A DNA stretch of 46,674 nucleotides from an uncultured Prevotellaceae bacterium (lineage in GTDB: Bacteria; Bacteroidota; Bacteroidia; Bacteroidales; Muribaculaceae). This document shows positions 15,363 through 24,046 of this stretch, in pieces. The stretch covers positions 1 through 46,674 of the forward strand of contig CALEJB010000054.1 of the NCBI GenBank assembly GCA_937898675.1. The letters are read 5' to 3'. Below the pieces are notes generated by a model. That model made no database searches. It was not told the DNA's origin and saw only the letters and a program-made list of their open reading frames with translations. The position numbers and the translations under genes were made by a program. Numbering within the stretch: the stretch's first letter is position 1; every line of letters begins with the position of its first letter.

Positions 15363-16949
15363 ATGATGACAGACAGATTTGACATGGTGGCCAAGACCTT
15401 CCTCGGGCTCGAGGGAGTGCTTGCCGACGAGTTGCGCGCGCTGGGCGCCGAGGAAGTAACCGAGGGAAACCGCGTCGTTTCCTTCAAGGGTGACAAGGAA
15501 ATGCTCTACAGGGCCAACTTTGCGTGCCGCACCGCCGTGCGCGTGCTCAAACCTTTCCTGACGCTGCATTCCAACAGTGCCGATGACCTTTATGAGCGGC
15601 TCAAAGGATTTGACTGGGAGCAGGTGATGACAGTCGATACCACATTTGCCATCGATGTCACGGTCTATAGCGAGAACTTTGCCAACTCGCGGTTTGTCAC
15701 CTACCGTGTTAAAGATGCCATCGCCGACTACTTCAACGACAAGTACGGCAAACGCCCCAGCATCCGCATCTCCAATCCCAAAATCCGTTTTGATGTCCAC
15801 ATCTCGGGCAACGATGTAACCTTGTCGCTCGACAGCAGCGGTGAACCACTGTTCAAGCGCGGCTGGCGCGTGGCACAGACCGACGCCCCCATCAACGAGG
15901 TGCTGGCGGCAGGCATCATCCTGCTCAGCGGCTGGAAAGGCGACACCCCGCTCGTTGACCCCATGTGCGGCTCGGGCACTTTTCTCATCGAGGCCGCCCT
16001 CATTGGTGCCAACATTGCCCCCGGCGTATATCGCAAGGAGTTTGCTTTCCAGCAATGGCCCGACTATGACGAGGAACTGTTCGGCCAGATCTATAACGAT
16101 GACAGCAATGAGCGCGAGTTCACAGGCAAAATCTTCGGCAGCGACATCGAGGGCAAGGCCATCGCCATTGCACGCGCCAATGTCAAGAACGCCGGTTTGT
16201 CGAAATACATCGAACTCGAGCGCCGCGACTTCAACGACATCGAAGAAGCGCCCGCCGGCGGCACCCTCATCACCAACCCGCCCTACGGCGAGCGCCTGGA
16301 CATCGACGATGTAGAGGAATTCTACCGCAACTTCGGCAACAAACTCAAGCGCGTTTTCCTGGGCTACAACGCCTGGCTCATCACCTACGGCAGCAAAGAG
16401 CATCAGCCCAGAATCGGGCTCAAACCCTCGGTCCGTTATCCGCTCAACAATGGCGGGTTGGACTGCGAACTGCTGCAGTTTGTCATCTTTGACGGCAAGT
16501 ATGACGACCTGCGCGCCAGCGGTGAGCACATCCGCAACGAGGGTTTCCGCGCCAGCGAACGCAGCAAGGGCAACTACCACCCCAAGCATGTCAAGGACGA
16601 GGGCGGCAACCGTCCCCGCCGCCGCTTTGACGAGGAACGACGCGGTCCCCGCCGTCAGGAAGGCGAAAAGCCTATCAATGACGAGGAACGCCAGCGCCGC
16701 GCCACCCTGGACCGCGACCGTCGCATGATGGATGGTCCCAACCGCAAAGAAGGGCGCTACGACAATGACTATGACCAGGAATTCCGCCACACCGAGATGT
16801 TTGCCAAGCGCATCTTGAGAGGACGGCAGCCAACCCTCGGCGCCGACAAGGAGGTGCCCGTCATCCACGGCCGCCGCAAGTCGTGGAAGCGCAAGAACCG
16901 CGACGACGGCAGCGGCGCCAAACCCGACACCCCCAAGAGCGAAGATTAA
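15363..16949 (+). CDS. THUMP-domain class I RNA methyltransferase (RlmL N-half type)
   Basis: A 528-residue SAM-dependent methyltransferase, probably acting on 23S rRNA as the RlmL N2-guanine activity does. An N-terminal ferredoxin-like/THUMP region (about 5-160) carries RNA binding. The UPF0020 methyltransferase domain (160-380) has DPMCGSGTFLIEAALIGANI (SAM-binding) and the catalytic NPPYGERL. Residues from about 395 to the end are a charged, Arg/Asp/Glu-rich, probably disordered tail. The ATG at 15363 is preferred over an in-frame TTG at 15357. It is the first gene of a plus-strand run; the next gene follows after 20 nt. Confidence 0.9.
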   Translation: MMTDRFDMVAKTFLGLEGVLADELRALGAEEVTEGNRVVSFKGDKEMLYRANFACRTAVRVLKPFLTLHSNSADDLYERLKGFDWEQVMTVDTTFAIDVTVYSENFANSRFVTYRVKDAIADYFNDKYGKRPSIRISNPKIRFDVHISGNDVTLSLDSSGEPLFKRGWRVAQTDAPINEVLAAGIILLSGWKGDTPLVDPMCGSGTFLIEAALIGANIAPGVYRKEFAFQQWPDYDEELFGQIYNDDSNEREFTGKIFGSDIEGKAIAIARANVKNAGLSKYIELERRDFNDIEEAPAGGTLITNPPYGERLDIDDVEEFYRNFGNKLKRVFLGYNAWLITYGSKEHQPRIGLKPSVRYPLNNGGLDCELLQFVIFDGKYDDLRASGEHIRNEGFRASERSKGNYHPKHVKDEGGNRPRRRFDEERRGPRRQEGEKPINDEERQRRATLDRDRRMMDGPNRKEGRYDNDYDQEFRHTEMFAKRILRGRQPTLGADKEVPVIHGRRKSWKRKNRDDGSGAKPDTPKSED

Positions 16950-16969
16950 CCAACTTCAATCAACACGCA

Positions 16970-17938
16970 ATGACCTCGCGTGACCGCATCAACGAATTCT
17001 TCAACGGGCGACAGTTCATGACACTGTGCGCCGTGACACTTGTGGCGGTTGCTGCAGCAGCAATCGTGTCGGGCTTGCAACAGGCCGAGTCACACGGTTC
17101 GGGCATTTTCTACATCCTGGGCGACTCACTGATTGCAAACGGCACACTGTCGGCCATTTTCAATGTGCTGTGCGTGCTGGCGACTGGCTCGATGATTATT
17201 GCCGTGAACAAAGTCTTTGGTTTCGTCCGCTCGGTAACATTTGTGCATGTGTCGGCATTTTACCTGCTCATGGCGGCCAACCCTGCCGGGCTCATCACGT
17301 TCAACGCCGGCACGCTGTTGTGCCTGGCCACAGTGCTGCTGCTCGTGCCGCTGTTCGGTTCGTTCCAGGACAAGCATGCACAACGCTTCATCTTCTTCAC
17401 CTTCATGCTCATCGCCACCGGAGCGATGTTCCATTACGCGTTTGTGGCGCTCATTCCCGTTATGGTAATGGGATTCACCTATATGCACGCGCTCAACACA
17501 CGCGGCATTCTTGCCATGCTCATTGGCATCGTCACACCCTTTTGGATTGTGCTGGGTCTTGGAATAGCCAGTCCCGGCGATGCCCACTCACCCGCCATGC
17601 TATGGGCCTCGGCCTCGGCAACGCTCATCGCGCAGGCGGCAACAATCGCTTTGGTCGCGGTCATCTTGGCAGTGTTCAACCTATTCACCATCATCAACTA
17701 CAGGATGCAGCCGCGTATATATAATGTGTGCTTTTTTATCATGCTCGTGGCGGTAATCATCGCCATGGCCATCGCCTGGCGCGACTTGCAGGCATTCATG
17801 CCGCTGTTGAGCCTGATTACTGCAGTGCAGGTCGCCCAGTTCCACACGGTGCGCGTCAAGTTTGAACATCGTTACATCCTGATGATGCTGTTTGTCGCGG
17901 CATGCGTCGGGAACGCAATCTATACTCTGGCATCATGA
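16970..17938 (+). CDS. polytopic membrane protein of unknown function
   Basis: About 322 residues with roughly nine or ten hydrophobic helices (for example FMTLCAVTLVAVAAAAIVSG, FHYAFVALIPVMVMGF, NVCFFIMLVAVIIAMAIA). It has no recognisable catalytic motif. I believe similar proteins are conserved in Bacteroidales, but I cannot name the family. The ATG at 16970 was chosen as the first after the methyltransferase stop. Its TGA overlaps the pdxB ATG (ATGA), implying translational coupling with pdxB. Confidence 0.82.
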   Translation: MTSRDRINEFFNGRQFMTLCAVTLVAVAAAAIVSGLQQAESHGSGIFYILGDSLIANGTLSAIFNVLCVLATGSMIIAVNKVFGFVRSVTFVHVSAFYLLMAANPAGLITFNAGTLLCLATVLLLVPLFGSFQDKHAQRFIFFTFMLIATGAMFHYAFVALIPVMVMGFTYMHALNTRGILAMLIGIVTPFWIVLGLGIASPGDAHSPAMLWASASATLIAQAATIALVAVILAVFNLFTIINYRMQPRIYNVCFFIMLVAVIIAMAIAWRDLQAFMPLLSLITAVQVAQFHTVRVKFEHRYILMMLFVAACVGNAIYTLAS

Positions 17939-18933
17939 AAGTCATCGTCGAAAGCCACATACCGCACATCTGCGGCCTCATCGAGCCGTTCGCACAGGTC
18001 GAATACCTCGGTCCGGCCGAGTTCACCCCTGCCGCAGTCCATGATGCCGATGCCCTTGTCGTGCGCACCCGCACGCGCTGCGATGCCGCCCTGCTCGACG
18101 GCAGCCGCGTGCGTTTCATTGGGTCGGCGACCATCGGCACCGACCACATCGACCTTGGATGGTGCGCCGCCCATGGCATTGCGGTGTGCAACGCCCCCGG
18201 ATGCAACGCCCCTGCAGTCGCCCAATGGGTAATGTGCGCCATCAACGCCTGGATGCGCCGTCGCGGCATCGCCTCGGCCGAGGGCCTCTCGCTGGGCATT
18301 ATCGGCGTGGGGCACATCGGCAGCATCGTGGCCCGATGGGGCCGCCAACTGGGATTTGACGTGCTGCTTAACGACCCGCCCCGCGAGCAGCGCGAGGGCG
18401 GCGAATTCCTGCCGCTCCACGAACTGCAGCAACGCTGCGACATCATCACAGTGCACACCCCGATCACCCAATCTGGCCCATGGCCCACATGGCACCTCAT
18501 CGACAGAGAATTCCTCAACAGCCTCGATCATTGCGGATTGATAATAAACGCTGCCCGCGGTGCCATCGCCGACAACTCGGCTTTGCTGGACTGGCACGGC
18601 GACATCGCCATCGACTGCTGGGAGAACGAGCCCCGCATATCGCATCGCTTGCTCGAAAAAGCCCTTGTGGCAACGCCCCACATCGCAGGCTACAGCGCCC
18701 AGGGCAAACAACGCGGCACGGCCATGATGCTCGCGGCACTGAACAACCATTTTGGCTGGACAATCCCCGTGCCTGACATTACAGCCCCTGCAACCGGAGC
18801 GGCCACCGTGACACTCAACGGCATCGCCGACAGTTACAACATACTGGGCGACACCGCCGCACTCAAAGCCGCCCCCGATGACTTTGAACCGCTGCGCAAC
18901 GGCTACGCACTGCGCAACGAGTTCCACGAATAA
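17935..18933 (+). CDS. pdxB: 4-phosphoerythronate dehydrogenase
   Basis: A 332-residue D-2-hydroxyacid dehydrogenase of the PdxB type. It oxidises 4-phospho-D-erythronate in the DXP-dependent pyridoxal phosphate pathway. Visible: the N-terminal FIGSATIGTDHID (a PdxB hallmark), NAPGCNA, the Rossmann NAD motif GVGHIGS (124-130), INAARGAI and the catalytic-His segment PHIAGYSAQGK, which is also PdxB-specific. The C-terminal PdxB dimerisation domain (usually about 80 residues after this point) appears shortened or diverged. The start was chosen by the 4-nt ATGA overlap with the preceding membrane protein. Confidence 0.9.
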   Translation: MKVIVESHIPHICGLIEPFAQVEYLGPAEFTPAAVHDADALVVRTRTRCDAALLDGSRVRFIGSATIGTDHIDLGWCAAHGIAVCNAPGCNAPAVAQWVMCAINAWMRRRGIASAEGLSLGIIGVGHIGSIVARWGRQLGFDVLLNDPPREQREGGEFLPLHELQQRCDIITVHTPITQSGPWPTWHLIDREFLNSLDHCGLIINAARGAIADNSALLDWHGDIAIDCWENEPRISHRLLEKALVATPHIAGYSAQGKQRGTAMMLAALNNHFGWTIPVPDITAPATGAATVTLNGIADSYNILGDTAALKAAPDDFEPLRNGYALRNEFHE

Positions 18934-18977
18934 TAAAACGTTTGTCAAACACTTGAATTTGAAATAACATTGCATCC

Positions 18978-19565
18978 ATGAACGAAAAAGAAACCCGTGG
19001 CAACATCTGTGTGTTCGGCGCTTCCAGCGCGGCGATTGACAAAGAATATCTGGCCGCTGCGCGCCACTTGGGCAGATTGCTGGCCGACAGAGGCTGGCGT
19101 TGCGTCAACGGCGGCGGCGCGGTGGGCCTGATGGGAGCCGTGACCGACGGTTGCCTTGATGCTGACGGTGCCGTGAGGGGCGTCATCCCCAAGTTCATGG
19201 TGGACAACGGGTGGTGCTATGACCGCCTCGAGGATGTCATCGTCACAGCCGACATGCACCAGCGCAAGCAGATGATGAGCGACATGTCAGACGGCATCGT
19301 CGCACTGCCGGGCGGCGTGGGCACGCTCGAAGAGGTGCTTGAGGCCATCACCTGGCGGCAACTGGGACTGGCCAAGATGCCCATCATCCTGCTCAACACG
19401 CGCGGCTACTATAACCCGCTGCTGCAGATGCTCGGCCACGCCATCGACGAGGGATTCATGAAATCGGGCCACAGCCGCCTGTGGGCTGTCGCCAACACAC
19501 CCGAGGAAGCCATTGCCCTGCTGGAGAATGCCGACCAGGAAGTGACCTTTGAGCCAAAATACTGA
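18978..19565 (+). CDS. LOG-family protein (TIGR00730, putative cytokinin-type phosphoribohydrolase)
   Basis: A 195-residue Rossmann-fold protein. The LOG signature PGGVGTLEE is at 111-119, with the upstream Arg/Met segment HQRKQMM (95-101) and the nucleotide-binding VNGGGAVGLMGAV. Plant and bacterial LOG proteins remove ribose 5-phosphate from nucleoside monophosphates; in gut bacteria the physiological substrate is unclear. It is cytoplasmic. It is 44 nt after pdxB, in the same plus-strand run. Confidence 0.92.
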   Translation: MNEKETRGNICVFGASSAAIDKEYLAAARHLGRLLADRGWRCVNGGGAVGLMGAVTDGCLDADGAVRGVIPKFMVDNGWCYDRLEDVIVTADMHQRKQMMSDMSDGIVALPGGVGTLEEVLEAITWRQLGLAKMPIILLNTRGYYNPLLQMLGHAIDEGFMKSGHSRLWAVANTPEEAIALLENADQEVTFEPKY

Positions 19566-19572
19566 TTTCATC

Positions 19573-20325
19573 ATGCCCAACGACAGCATCCCGACACAAC
19601 ACGCCAACACGGTCATCGAGGTACCCGCGCCGCGCCCGGCCATGCCCTTGACGCCGTCACCGCTGCACGACACGCCGTCAATGCTCATGCTGCTTGCCGG
19701 AATACTCGCGGTGGCGCTCAACTACCGCTCTGGCTACAAATACATCCAAAACCTGAGCCACTACATGTTCTCGGCACGGCGCCGCGACAACCTGTTTGAG
19801 GACCACACCTTCAACGAGACCAAGATGCTGGCGGCGCTCATCTTCAACACCTGCGTTGTCGAGGGGCTCATCATCTATCATGCTGTGGCGCATTTTGTGC
19901 CGGCATTGATTCCCTCGCTTCAGGCTTCGGTTTTCACCCATATCCTCATCTTCAGCGCATTGGCACTCATGTACTACTGCGCCCAGTGGCTGGCTTTCAA
20001 GGTAGTAGGATACACTTTTAGCGACAAGGTGGGCGCCAAACTGTGGATGGACGGTTTTAAATCCACCCAGTCGCTCACGGGGCTGCTTTTACTGCCTGTG
20101 ATGATACTGCTCATGCTCTACCCGGCACATGCGTCCACGCTCCTCATCGTCGCCGCCGCCCTATTCTTTTCGGTACGAATCATCTTCATTTACAAAGGTT
20201 TTAGGATTTTTTACAGTAATTTTCCATCGATTTTCTATTTTTTGTTGTACCTTTGCACGCTCGAAATCGTGCCGATTGTCATCATGACAACCTTAACGAT
20301 TTGGATATGTGAAAGATTATACTGA
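19573..20325 (+). CDS. DUF4271 membrane protein
   Basis: About 250 residues: a Pro/Thr-rich N-terminal segment and about six transmembrane helices, with the DUF4271-like stretch FSARRRDNLFEDHTFNE after the first helix. It is a Bacteroidota-specific inner-membrane protein of unknown function, commonly next to hemD, as here. The ATG at 19573 (7 nt after the LOG stop) is preferred to an in-frame TTG at 19549. The 3' end of the gene contains a near-perfect promoter for hemD. Confidence 0.85.
   Translation: MPNDSIPTQHANTVIEVPAPRPAMPLTPSPLHDTPSMLMLLAGILAVALNYRSGYKYIQNLSHYMFSARRRDNLFEDHTFNETKMLAALIFNTCVVEGLIIYHAVAHFVPALIPSLQASVFTHILIFSALALMYYCAQWLAFKVVGYTFSDKVGAKLWMDGFKSTQSLTGLLLLPVMILLMLYPAHASTLLIVAAALFFSVRIIFIYKGFRIFYSNFPSIFYFLLYLCTLEIVPIVIMTTLTIWICERLY
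20248..20255 (+). promoter_or_regulatory. internal -7 box for hemD inside the DUF4271 gene
   Basis: TACCTTTG followed by CA, 81 nt before the hemD ATG and within the last 26 codons of the DUF4271 gene. The -33 is only TTTC-like (near 20221). Confidence 0.5.
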
Positions 20326-20336
20326 ATTAAGACCAA

Positions 20337-21356
20337 ATGAGTATTAAGAGAATCTTGGTTTCCCAACCGCGTCCGACGACTGAGAAATCGCCTTATTTCG
20401 ATCTTGAGAAAAAGTATGGCGTAGAAATTTCCTTCCGCCCGTTCTTCAAAGTTGAAGGGCTTACATCCAAGGAGTTCCGCCAGTCTAAAATCAACATTCC
20501 TGACTATTCCGCCATTATCATGACGGCGCGCACAGCGGTGGACCATTTCTTCCGCCTGAGCAAGGAATTGCGCTACAATGTCCCCAGCACGCTCAAGTAC
20601 TTCTGCGTCAGTGAGACTATAGCCCATTACCTGCAAAAGTATGTCGAGTACCGCAAGCGCAAGATTTTCTATAGCGAGAACGGACTCATGGACGGACTGG
20701 TCCCCATCATCAAGAAGCATCACAAGGAGACTTACCTCATGCCCGTCAGCGAGTCGTCCAACGACAAGCTCATATTCCCCGAAAACAGTAAGGTTAAATA
20801 TACCAAGGCCGTCATGTACCGCACGGTCAGCACCGACATCAAGCCCGAAGAGCTCAGCGACTTTGACATGCTGGTATTCTTTACACCCGTGGGCATCAAG
20901 GCCTATGCCACCATCTGCCCCGACTACAAGGAGCGCAAGGTTGCCGTCGGAGCCATGGGCAAAGGCACACTCGACGCCGCCACCGAACTGGGCATCAATG
21001 TAGATGCCACCACCAGTCCCAACGCGCCCTCGATGGCAAGTGCAATTGAGCAATACATCAAGAAGGCGCTGGCCGAAGAGGAAAAAGCCGCCAAGGCTGC
21101 TGCCAGGAAAGCCGCCGCAAAGAAAAAGGCTGAGGCCGAGACCAAGCCTGCCGCCAAGAAGGCGACGGCAACCAAGAAGGCCGAGGCCAAGCCCGCCGCA
21201 AAGAAGGCTACAGCAACCAAGAAGGCCGAGACCAAGCCTGCCGCTAAGAAGGCTACGGCGACTAAGAAGGCCCAAATCAACCTCCAGAAGGCCGAGGCCA
21301 AGCCCGCCGCCAAGAAGGCAACAGCGACCAAGAAGACTGCCGTGAAGAAGAAATAA
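20337..21356 (+). CDS. hemD: uroporphyrinogen-III synthase with histone-H1-like Lys/Ala tail
   Basis: A 339-residue protein. Residues 1-241 form a uroporphyrinogen-III synthase-like domain, which would close hydroxymethylbilane into uroporphyrinogen III for heme or corrin synthesis; marks are ILVSQPRP at the start, SAIIMTARTAVDHFF, YLMPVSESSNDKL and DMLVFFTPVGIKAY. HemD sequences diverge strongly, so the call rests partly on context (DUF4271 before, rnpA after). Residues 242-339 form an unusual Lys/Ala tail with four copies of KPAAKKATATKK, like eukaryotic H1 or bacterial Hc1/AlgP tails, which bind nucleic acid. The last copy is separated from the third by an AQINLQ insertion. The tail is not needed for the enzyme. 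Confidence 0.85.
   Translation: MSIKRILVSQPRPTTEKSPYFDLEKKYGVEISFRPFFKVEGLTSKEFRQSKINIPDYSAIIMTARTAVDHFFRLSKELRYNVPSTLKYFCVSETIAHYLQKYVEYRKRKIFYSENGLMDGLVPIIKKHHKETYLMPVSESSNDKLIFPENSKVKYTKAVMYRTVSTDIKPEELSDFDMLVFFTPVGIKAYATICPDYKERKVAVGAMGKGTLDAATELGINVDATTSPNAPSMASAIEQYIKKALAEEEKAAKAAARKAAAKKKAEAETKPAAKKATATKKAEAKPAAKKATATKKAETKPAAKKATATKKAQINLQKAEAKPAAKKATATKKTAVKKK
21144..21341 (+). repeat. in-frame tandem repeat encoding the hemD tail
   Basis: Four units of 36 nt plus variable spacers, each encoding KPAAKKATATKK. Third codon positions vary between units, so the repeat is under protein-level constraint or is old rather than a recent slippage product. Copy number may differ among strains. 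Confidence 0.7.
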
Positions 21357-21374
21357 CCGGCAAGAAATATTTTT

Positions 21375-21409
21375 AATGGGGTGGCGGATACCGCATACCC
21401 CATTTTTTT
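21375..21409 (+). terminator. terminator of hemD
   Basis: AATGGGGT (21375-21382) pairs with ACCCCATT (21397-21404), with an inner GCGG/CCGC stem and then a T run. A weak -7-like TAATTTCG (21411-21418) directly follows, so rnpA probably has its own start. Confidence 0.75.
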
Positions 21410-21428
21410 GTAATTTCGCATCCAGATT

Positions 21429-21848
21429 ATGGACCACAAGTTAAACAAACAGGAGAAACTCAGGAGCCGCACAGCCGTCAACCGCCTCTTTGCCGACGGC
21501 AAGTCGCTCATGGCCTTCCCGCTGCGTGCCGCCTACCGCATCCGTCCCGCTGCAGACAATGCCGCTCACCTGCAGTTTCTCATCACCATCCCCAAGAAGC
21601 GCATCCGCCACGCCGTGGACCGTGTGCTCCTGCGCCGCCGCGTCCGCGAGGCCTACCGCCTCAACAGGCGCGAACTGCTCGTGCCTGCCCTTGAACAGGC
21701 GGGCCTTGGGGTGGATATCGCATTTGTTTACCTTGACAAGTCCCTTGCGCCCTATGATGTCATCCTCGAAAAGATGACCACCCTGCTCGAGCGCATCGCC
21801 CAAGCGGCAATCGACTATCACCCCCAGCAACCGGCACCGCAGCAATGA
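21429..21848 (+). CDS. rnpA: ribonuclease P protein component
   Basis: A 139-residue basic protein that binds RNase P RNA and helps cleave tRNA 5' leaders. Visible: the LNKQEKLRSRTAVNRLF opening, FLITIPKKRIRHAVDR and the RNR-type signature LLRRRVREAYRLNR. The tail is Gln/Pro-rich. Its TGA overlaps the yidD ATG by four bases (ATGA). The rnpA-yidD pair is near universal in bacteria. Confidence 0.95.
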   Translation: MDHKLNKQEKLRSRTAVNRLFADGKSLMAFPLRAAYRIRPAADNAAHLQFLITIPKKRIRHAVDRVLLRRRVREAYRLNRRELLVPALEQAGLGVDIAFVYLDKSLAPYDVILEKMTTLLERIAQAAIDYHPQQPAPQQ

Positions 21849-22108
21849 AAGGATTCTTGAACACCATCGCCCACTGGGGCCGCCTGGCGCTGCACGGCCT
21901 GGGATGGCTGCTCATCCAGCCCATCCGCTTTTACCAGCGCTTCATCTCTCCGTTGAAACCGCCCATGTGCCGTTTTACCCCCACCTGCAGCCAGTATGCC
22001 ATCGAGGCCATACGCAAGCACGGCCCGTTCAAGGGCCTTGCCCTTGCCATCTGGCGCATCTTGCGTTGCAACCCGTGGGGAGGCAGCGGCTATGACCCCG
22101 TGCCATGA
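21845..22108 (+). CDS. yidD: membrane protein insertion efficiency factor YidD
   Basis: An 87-residue YidD with the diagnostic FYQRFISPLKPPMCRFTPTC, SQYAIEAI and the CNPWGGSGYDPVP end. It assists YidC-dependent membrane protein insertion. It overlaps rnpA upstream and the TatD-like gene downstream by four bases each (ATGA), so the three are probably translationally coupled. Confidence 0.96.
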   Translation: MKGFLNTIAHWGRLALHGLGWLLIQPIRFYQRFISPLKPPMCRFTPTCSQYAIEAIRKHGPFKGLALAIWRILRCNPWGGSGYDPVP

Positions 22109-22743
22109 CCCCCGTCATCACCGACATCCACACCCACCGCGATGATGCCGTACAAGCGCTCATCGCTGTGTCGCCGCACAATTTCAATCCCCGCCCGGGA
22201 CTGTTCTACGCAGTGGGATACCACCCGTGGGATGATGTCGACAAACTGACCGACGCCCACTTTGACCTGCTCGAGCAATGCGCCCGGCACCCACAGGTGC
22301 TCGCCATCGGCGAGACGGGCATGGACAGCCTGCGCGGCGCGGCACTCGATGTCCAGCGACGCGTCTATGTGCGGCATCTGCAACTGGCTGACAAACTGGG
22401 GCTCCCCATCATCGCCCACTGTGTGCGCACCGCCGCCGACATCATCAACGCCCGGCGCTCGGCGGGGCTGGGCCATGTCTCCGTCGTCATTCATGGCATG
22501 CGCGGCAACGAGCATGTGGCACGCATGCTGCTCGATGCCGGCTGCTATCTATCCTACGGCATCCGCTTCAACCCCCGCGCCCTCGCCGTCACCCCCCTCG
22601 ACCGCCTGCTCATCGAGACCGACGACGATGACAGCGCTATTTACCAAGTTGCCGCAACTGTCGCCAGCGCCATCCATCTGTCCGCCAGCGAGCTGATGTC
22701 GCTCACCGCCGCCACTGCAACGGCCCTACTGCAGTGCCAATAA
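22105..22743 (+). CDS. TatD family metal-dependent hydrolase
   Basis: A 212-residue TatD-type TIM-barrel hydrolase. Metal ligands can be followed: H-x-H in TDIHTH (H9, H11), Glu in AIGETGMD, His in PIIAHC, His in VVIHGMRG and Asp in LIETDDDD. TatD proteins are 3'-5' exonucleases or deoxyribonucleases acting on DNA ends. This one is shorter than E. coli TatD (about 260 residues), as is common in Bacteroidota. It is the last gene of the rnpA-yidD-tatD run. Confidence 0.9.
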   Translation: MTPVITDIHTHRDDAVQALIAVSPHNFNPRPGLFYAVGYHPWDDVDKLTDAHFDLLEQCARHPQVLAIGETGMDSLRGAALDVQRRVYVRHLQLADKLGLPIIAHCVRTAADIINARRSAGLGHVSVVIHGMRGNEHVARMLLDAGCYLSYGIRFNPRALAVTPLDRLLIETDDDDSAIYQVAATVASAIHLSASELMSLTAATATALLQCQ

Positions 22744-22753
22744 CCCCGACGTA

Positions 22754-22786
22754 ATAAAAAAAACCGGGCTTCGAGAAAAGCCCGGC
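22754..22786. terminator. bidirectional terminator after the tatD-like gene
   Basis: CCGGGCTT pairs with AAGCCCGG around CGAGAA. A-tract on the left and T-rich sequence on the minus strand make it strong for the lipoprotein gene to the right as well. Confidence 0.8.
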
Positions 22787-22808
22787 TCTATACCGTGTTC
22801 AGCCTCGT

Positions 22809-23186
22809 TTAACGATAGGCCGTGTAGCGCCTGAAGTAGCGGTCGGGTGACAGCAGCAGATAACCGTGGTCAAAGTCATAGTACAGGTTCTCGTAGGTGC
22901 CGTCATAGTAGTTGATCTGCAGATAACCGCGGTCGGCACGCCAGTCAAAGTCCACATAGTCCAGTCCATACACCGAGTAGTAGGTATAGCGGCCAGTGTG
23001 GTTGCTGTAGAAGTCATAACGGACGACATCATAACCAAAAATGTCGTAGTCCCCGTATTCATCGACACCGTAAATCGACTCCCAGGTACCGATAAGGTCC
23101 GAATCATACCACCGGTAATCTTCTTCACACGATGACACCGTCATCGCAATGACTGCCAAAAGCAGGATGTTGTAAATCTTTTTCAT
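22809..23186 (-). CDS. small Tyr/Asp-rich lipoprotein
   Basis: A 125-residue lipoprotein: signal MKKIYNILLLAVIAMTVSSC with lipobox VSSC. The mature part is very rich in Tyr and Asp, with alternating aromatic/polar strands (YDFYSNHTGRYTYYS, YLQINYYDGTYENLYYDF), suggesting a small beta-barrel or lipocalin-like sheet. No named family recognised. It is monocistronic, with its own promoter (23233-23263). Confidence 0.83.
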   Translation of the reverse strand: MKKIYNILLLAVIAMTVSSCEEDYRWYDSDLIGTWESIYGVDEYGDYDIFGYDVVRYDFYSNHTGRYTYYSVYGLDYVDFDWRADRGYLQINYYDGTYENLYYDFDHGYLLLSPDRYFRRYTAYR

Positions 23187-23232
23187 AGTCGTGGTGTTTT
23201 ATAGTTGTTATTGTTTGTGCTTAATGAAAGTG

Positions 23233-23263
23233 CAAATTTAGTGCCATTTAGGGACATGTGCAA
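23233..23263 (-). promoter_or_regulatory. promoter of the Tyr-rich lipoprotein gene
   Basis: On the minus strand TTG (23261-23263), 20 nt, TAAATTTG (23233-23240). Confidence 0.55.
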
Positions 23264-23288
23264 CATTACCATGCCGAGTTTTTATAGA

Positions 23289-23325
23289 AAAAGCACGTGC
23301 CGCTGGTGTGAATGGTCGCGGCACG
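23289..23325 (-). terminator. terminator of the beta-barrel gene
   Basis: CGTGCCGC (23296-23303) pairs with GCGGCACG (23318-23325). On the minus strand TTTTT follows. Confidence 0.7.
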
Positions 23326-23350
23326 CGCCACCCAGAAATTACGTTATACA

Positions 23351-24046
23351 CTAAAAGTTCACACCTATGTTTATCGTGAAGCACCCATTGTGGGTGTCGT
23401 CAAAGTCGTCCTGGCCGATGTTGCTCAGCCCGATATCGTAACTCGCGTCGAGGTACAGCATGTTGAAGCCTACGCCGCATCCCACCTTGAGCCCGCCGTC
23501 AAAGCGGTTGAAATGGTCGCCGTACTGGTCCCCAAACGAGCCGTAAGCCTCGCGGTTGCGGTAATCCTTGATGTCGCCGTCGGTGCCCAGGGCCAGATAT
23601 CCGCCCGCATAGGGCTGAATGGTCGTCTGGTTGCCGACAAAGTGCTTGTACTTGAGCAGGATGGGCACCTCGAGGTAGTTCAAGTTGTAGGTAAACTTAT
23701 CGGAACCCGAGCCGCTCTTGCCGCCCTTTTGCGTATAATAGATTCCGCTCTCCAGGAACAATGGAGCCTTCCATGTCAACTGGGTGCCAGCGGCAAAGCC
23801 CAGGTTGAGCCCTGCTTTGAGTCCACTGCCGTCAAGCGCGGGATTGTCGCTCGACACATGCGAGACATTCATGCCCACACGCAGGCCAAAGTAGTAACGG
23901 TGCCAGGCGATGAGTTCATTGCCGTGACGTCCCACGGTCTGGACACGGGGCTGGCTGCGGTAGTCACGGTAACCGTATCTGGTCTGCGCCGACAACGGCA
24001 TGGCCATGAACATGCACAACAGCGTGAAAAGTATGGTCTTTTTCAT
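23351..24046 (-). CDS. outer-membrane beta-barrel protein (PorT/OMP_b-brl type)
   Basis: 231 residues with signal peptide MKKTILFTLLCMFMAMPLSAQ. The mature part alternates strand-like segments (YYFGLRVGMNVSHV, GLKAGLNLGFAAGT, LFLESGIYYTQKGGK, LEVPILLKYKH) and ends in an aromatic residue (NIGVNF), typical of eight-strand-like Bacteroidota outer-membrane barrels. Function unknown; such proteins range from pores to adhesion or secretion helpers. No operon partner: 165 nt to the lipoprotein and 146 nt to the membrane protein. Confidence 0.85.
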   Translation of the reverse strand: MKKTILFTLLCMFMAMPLSAQTRYGYRDYRSQPRVQTVGRHGNELIAWHRYYFGLRVGMNVSHVSSDNPALDGSGLKAGLNLGFAAGTQLTWKAPLFLESGIYYTQKGGKSGSGSDKFTYNLNYLEVPILLKYKHFVGNQTTIQPYAGGYLALGTDGDIKDYRNREAYGSFGDQYGDHFNRFDGGLKVGCGVGFNMLYLDASYDIGLSNIGQDDFDDTHNGCFTINIGVNF

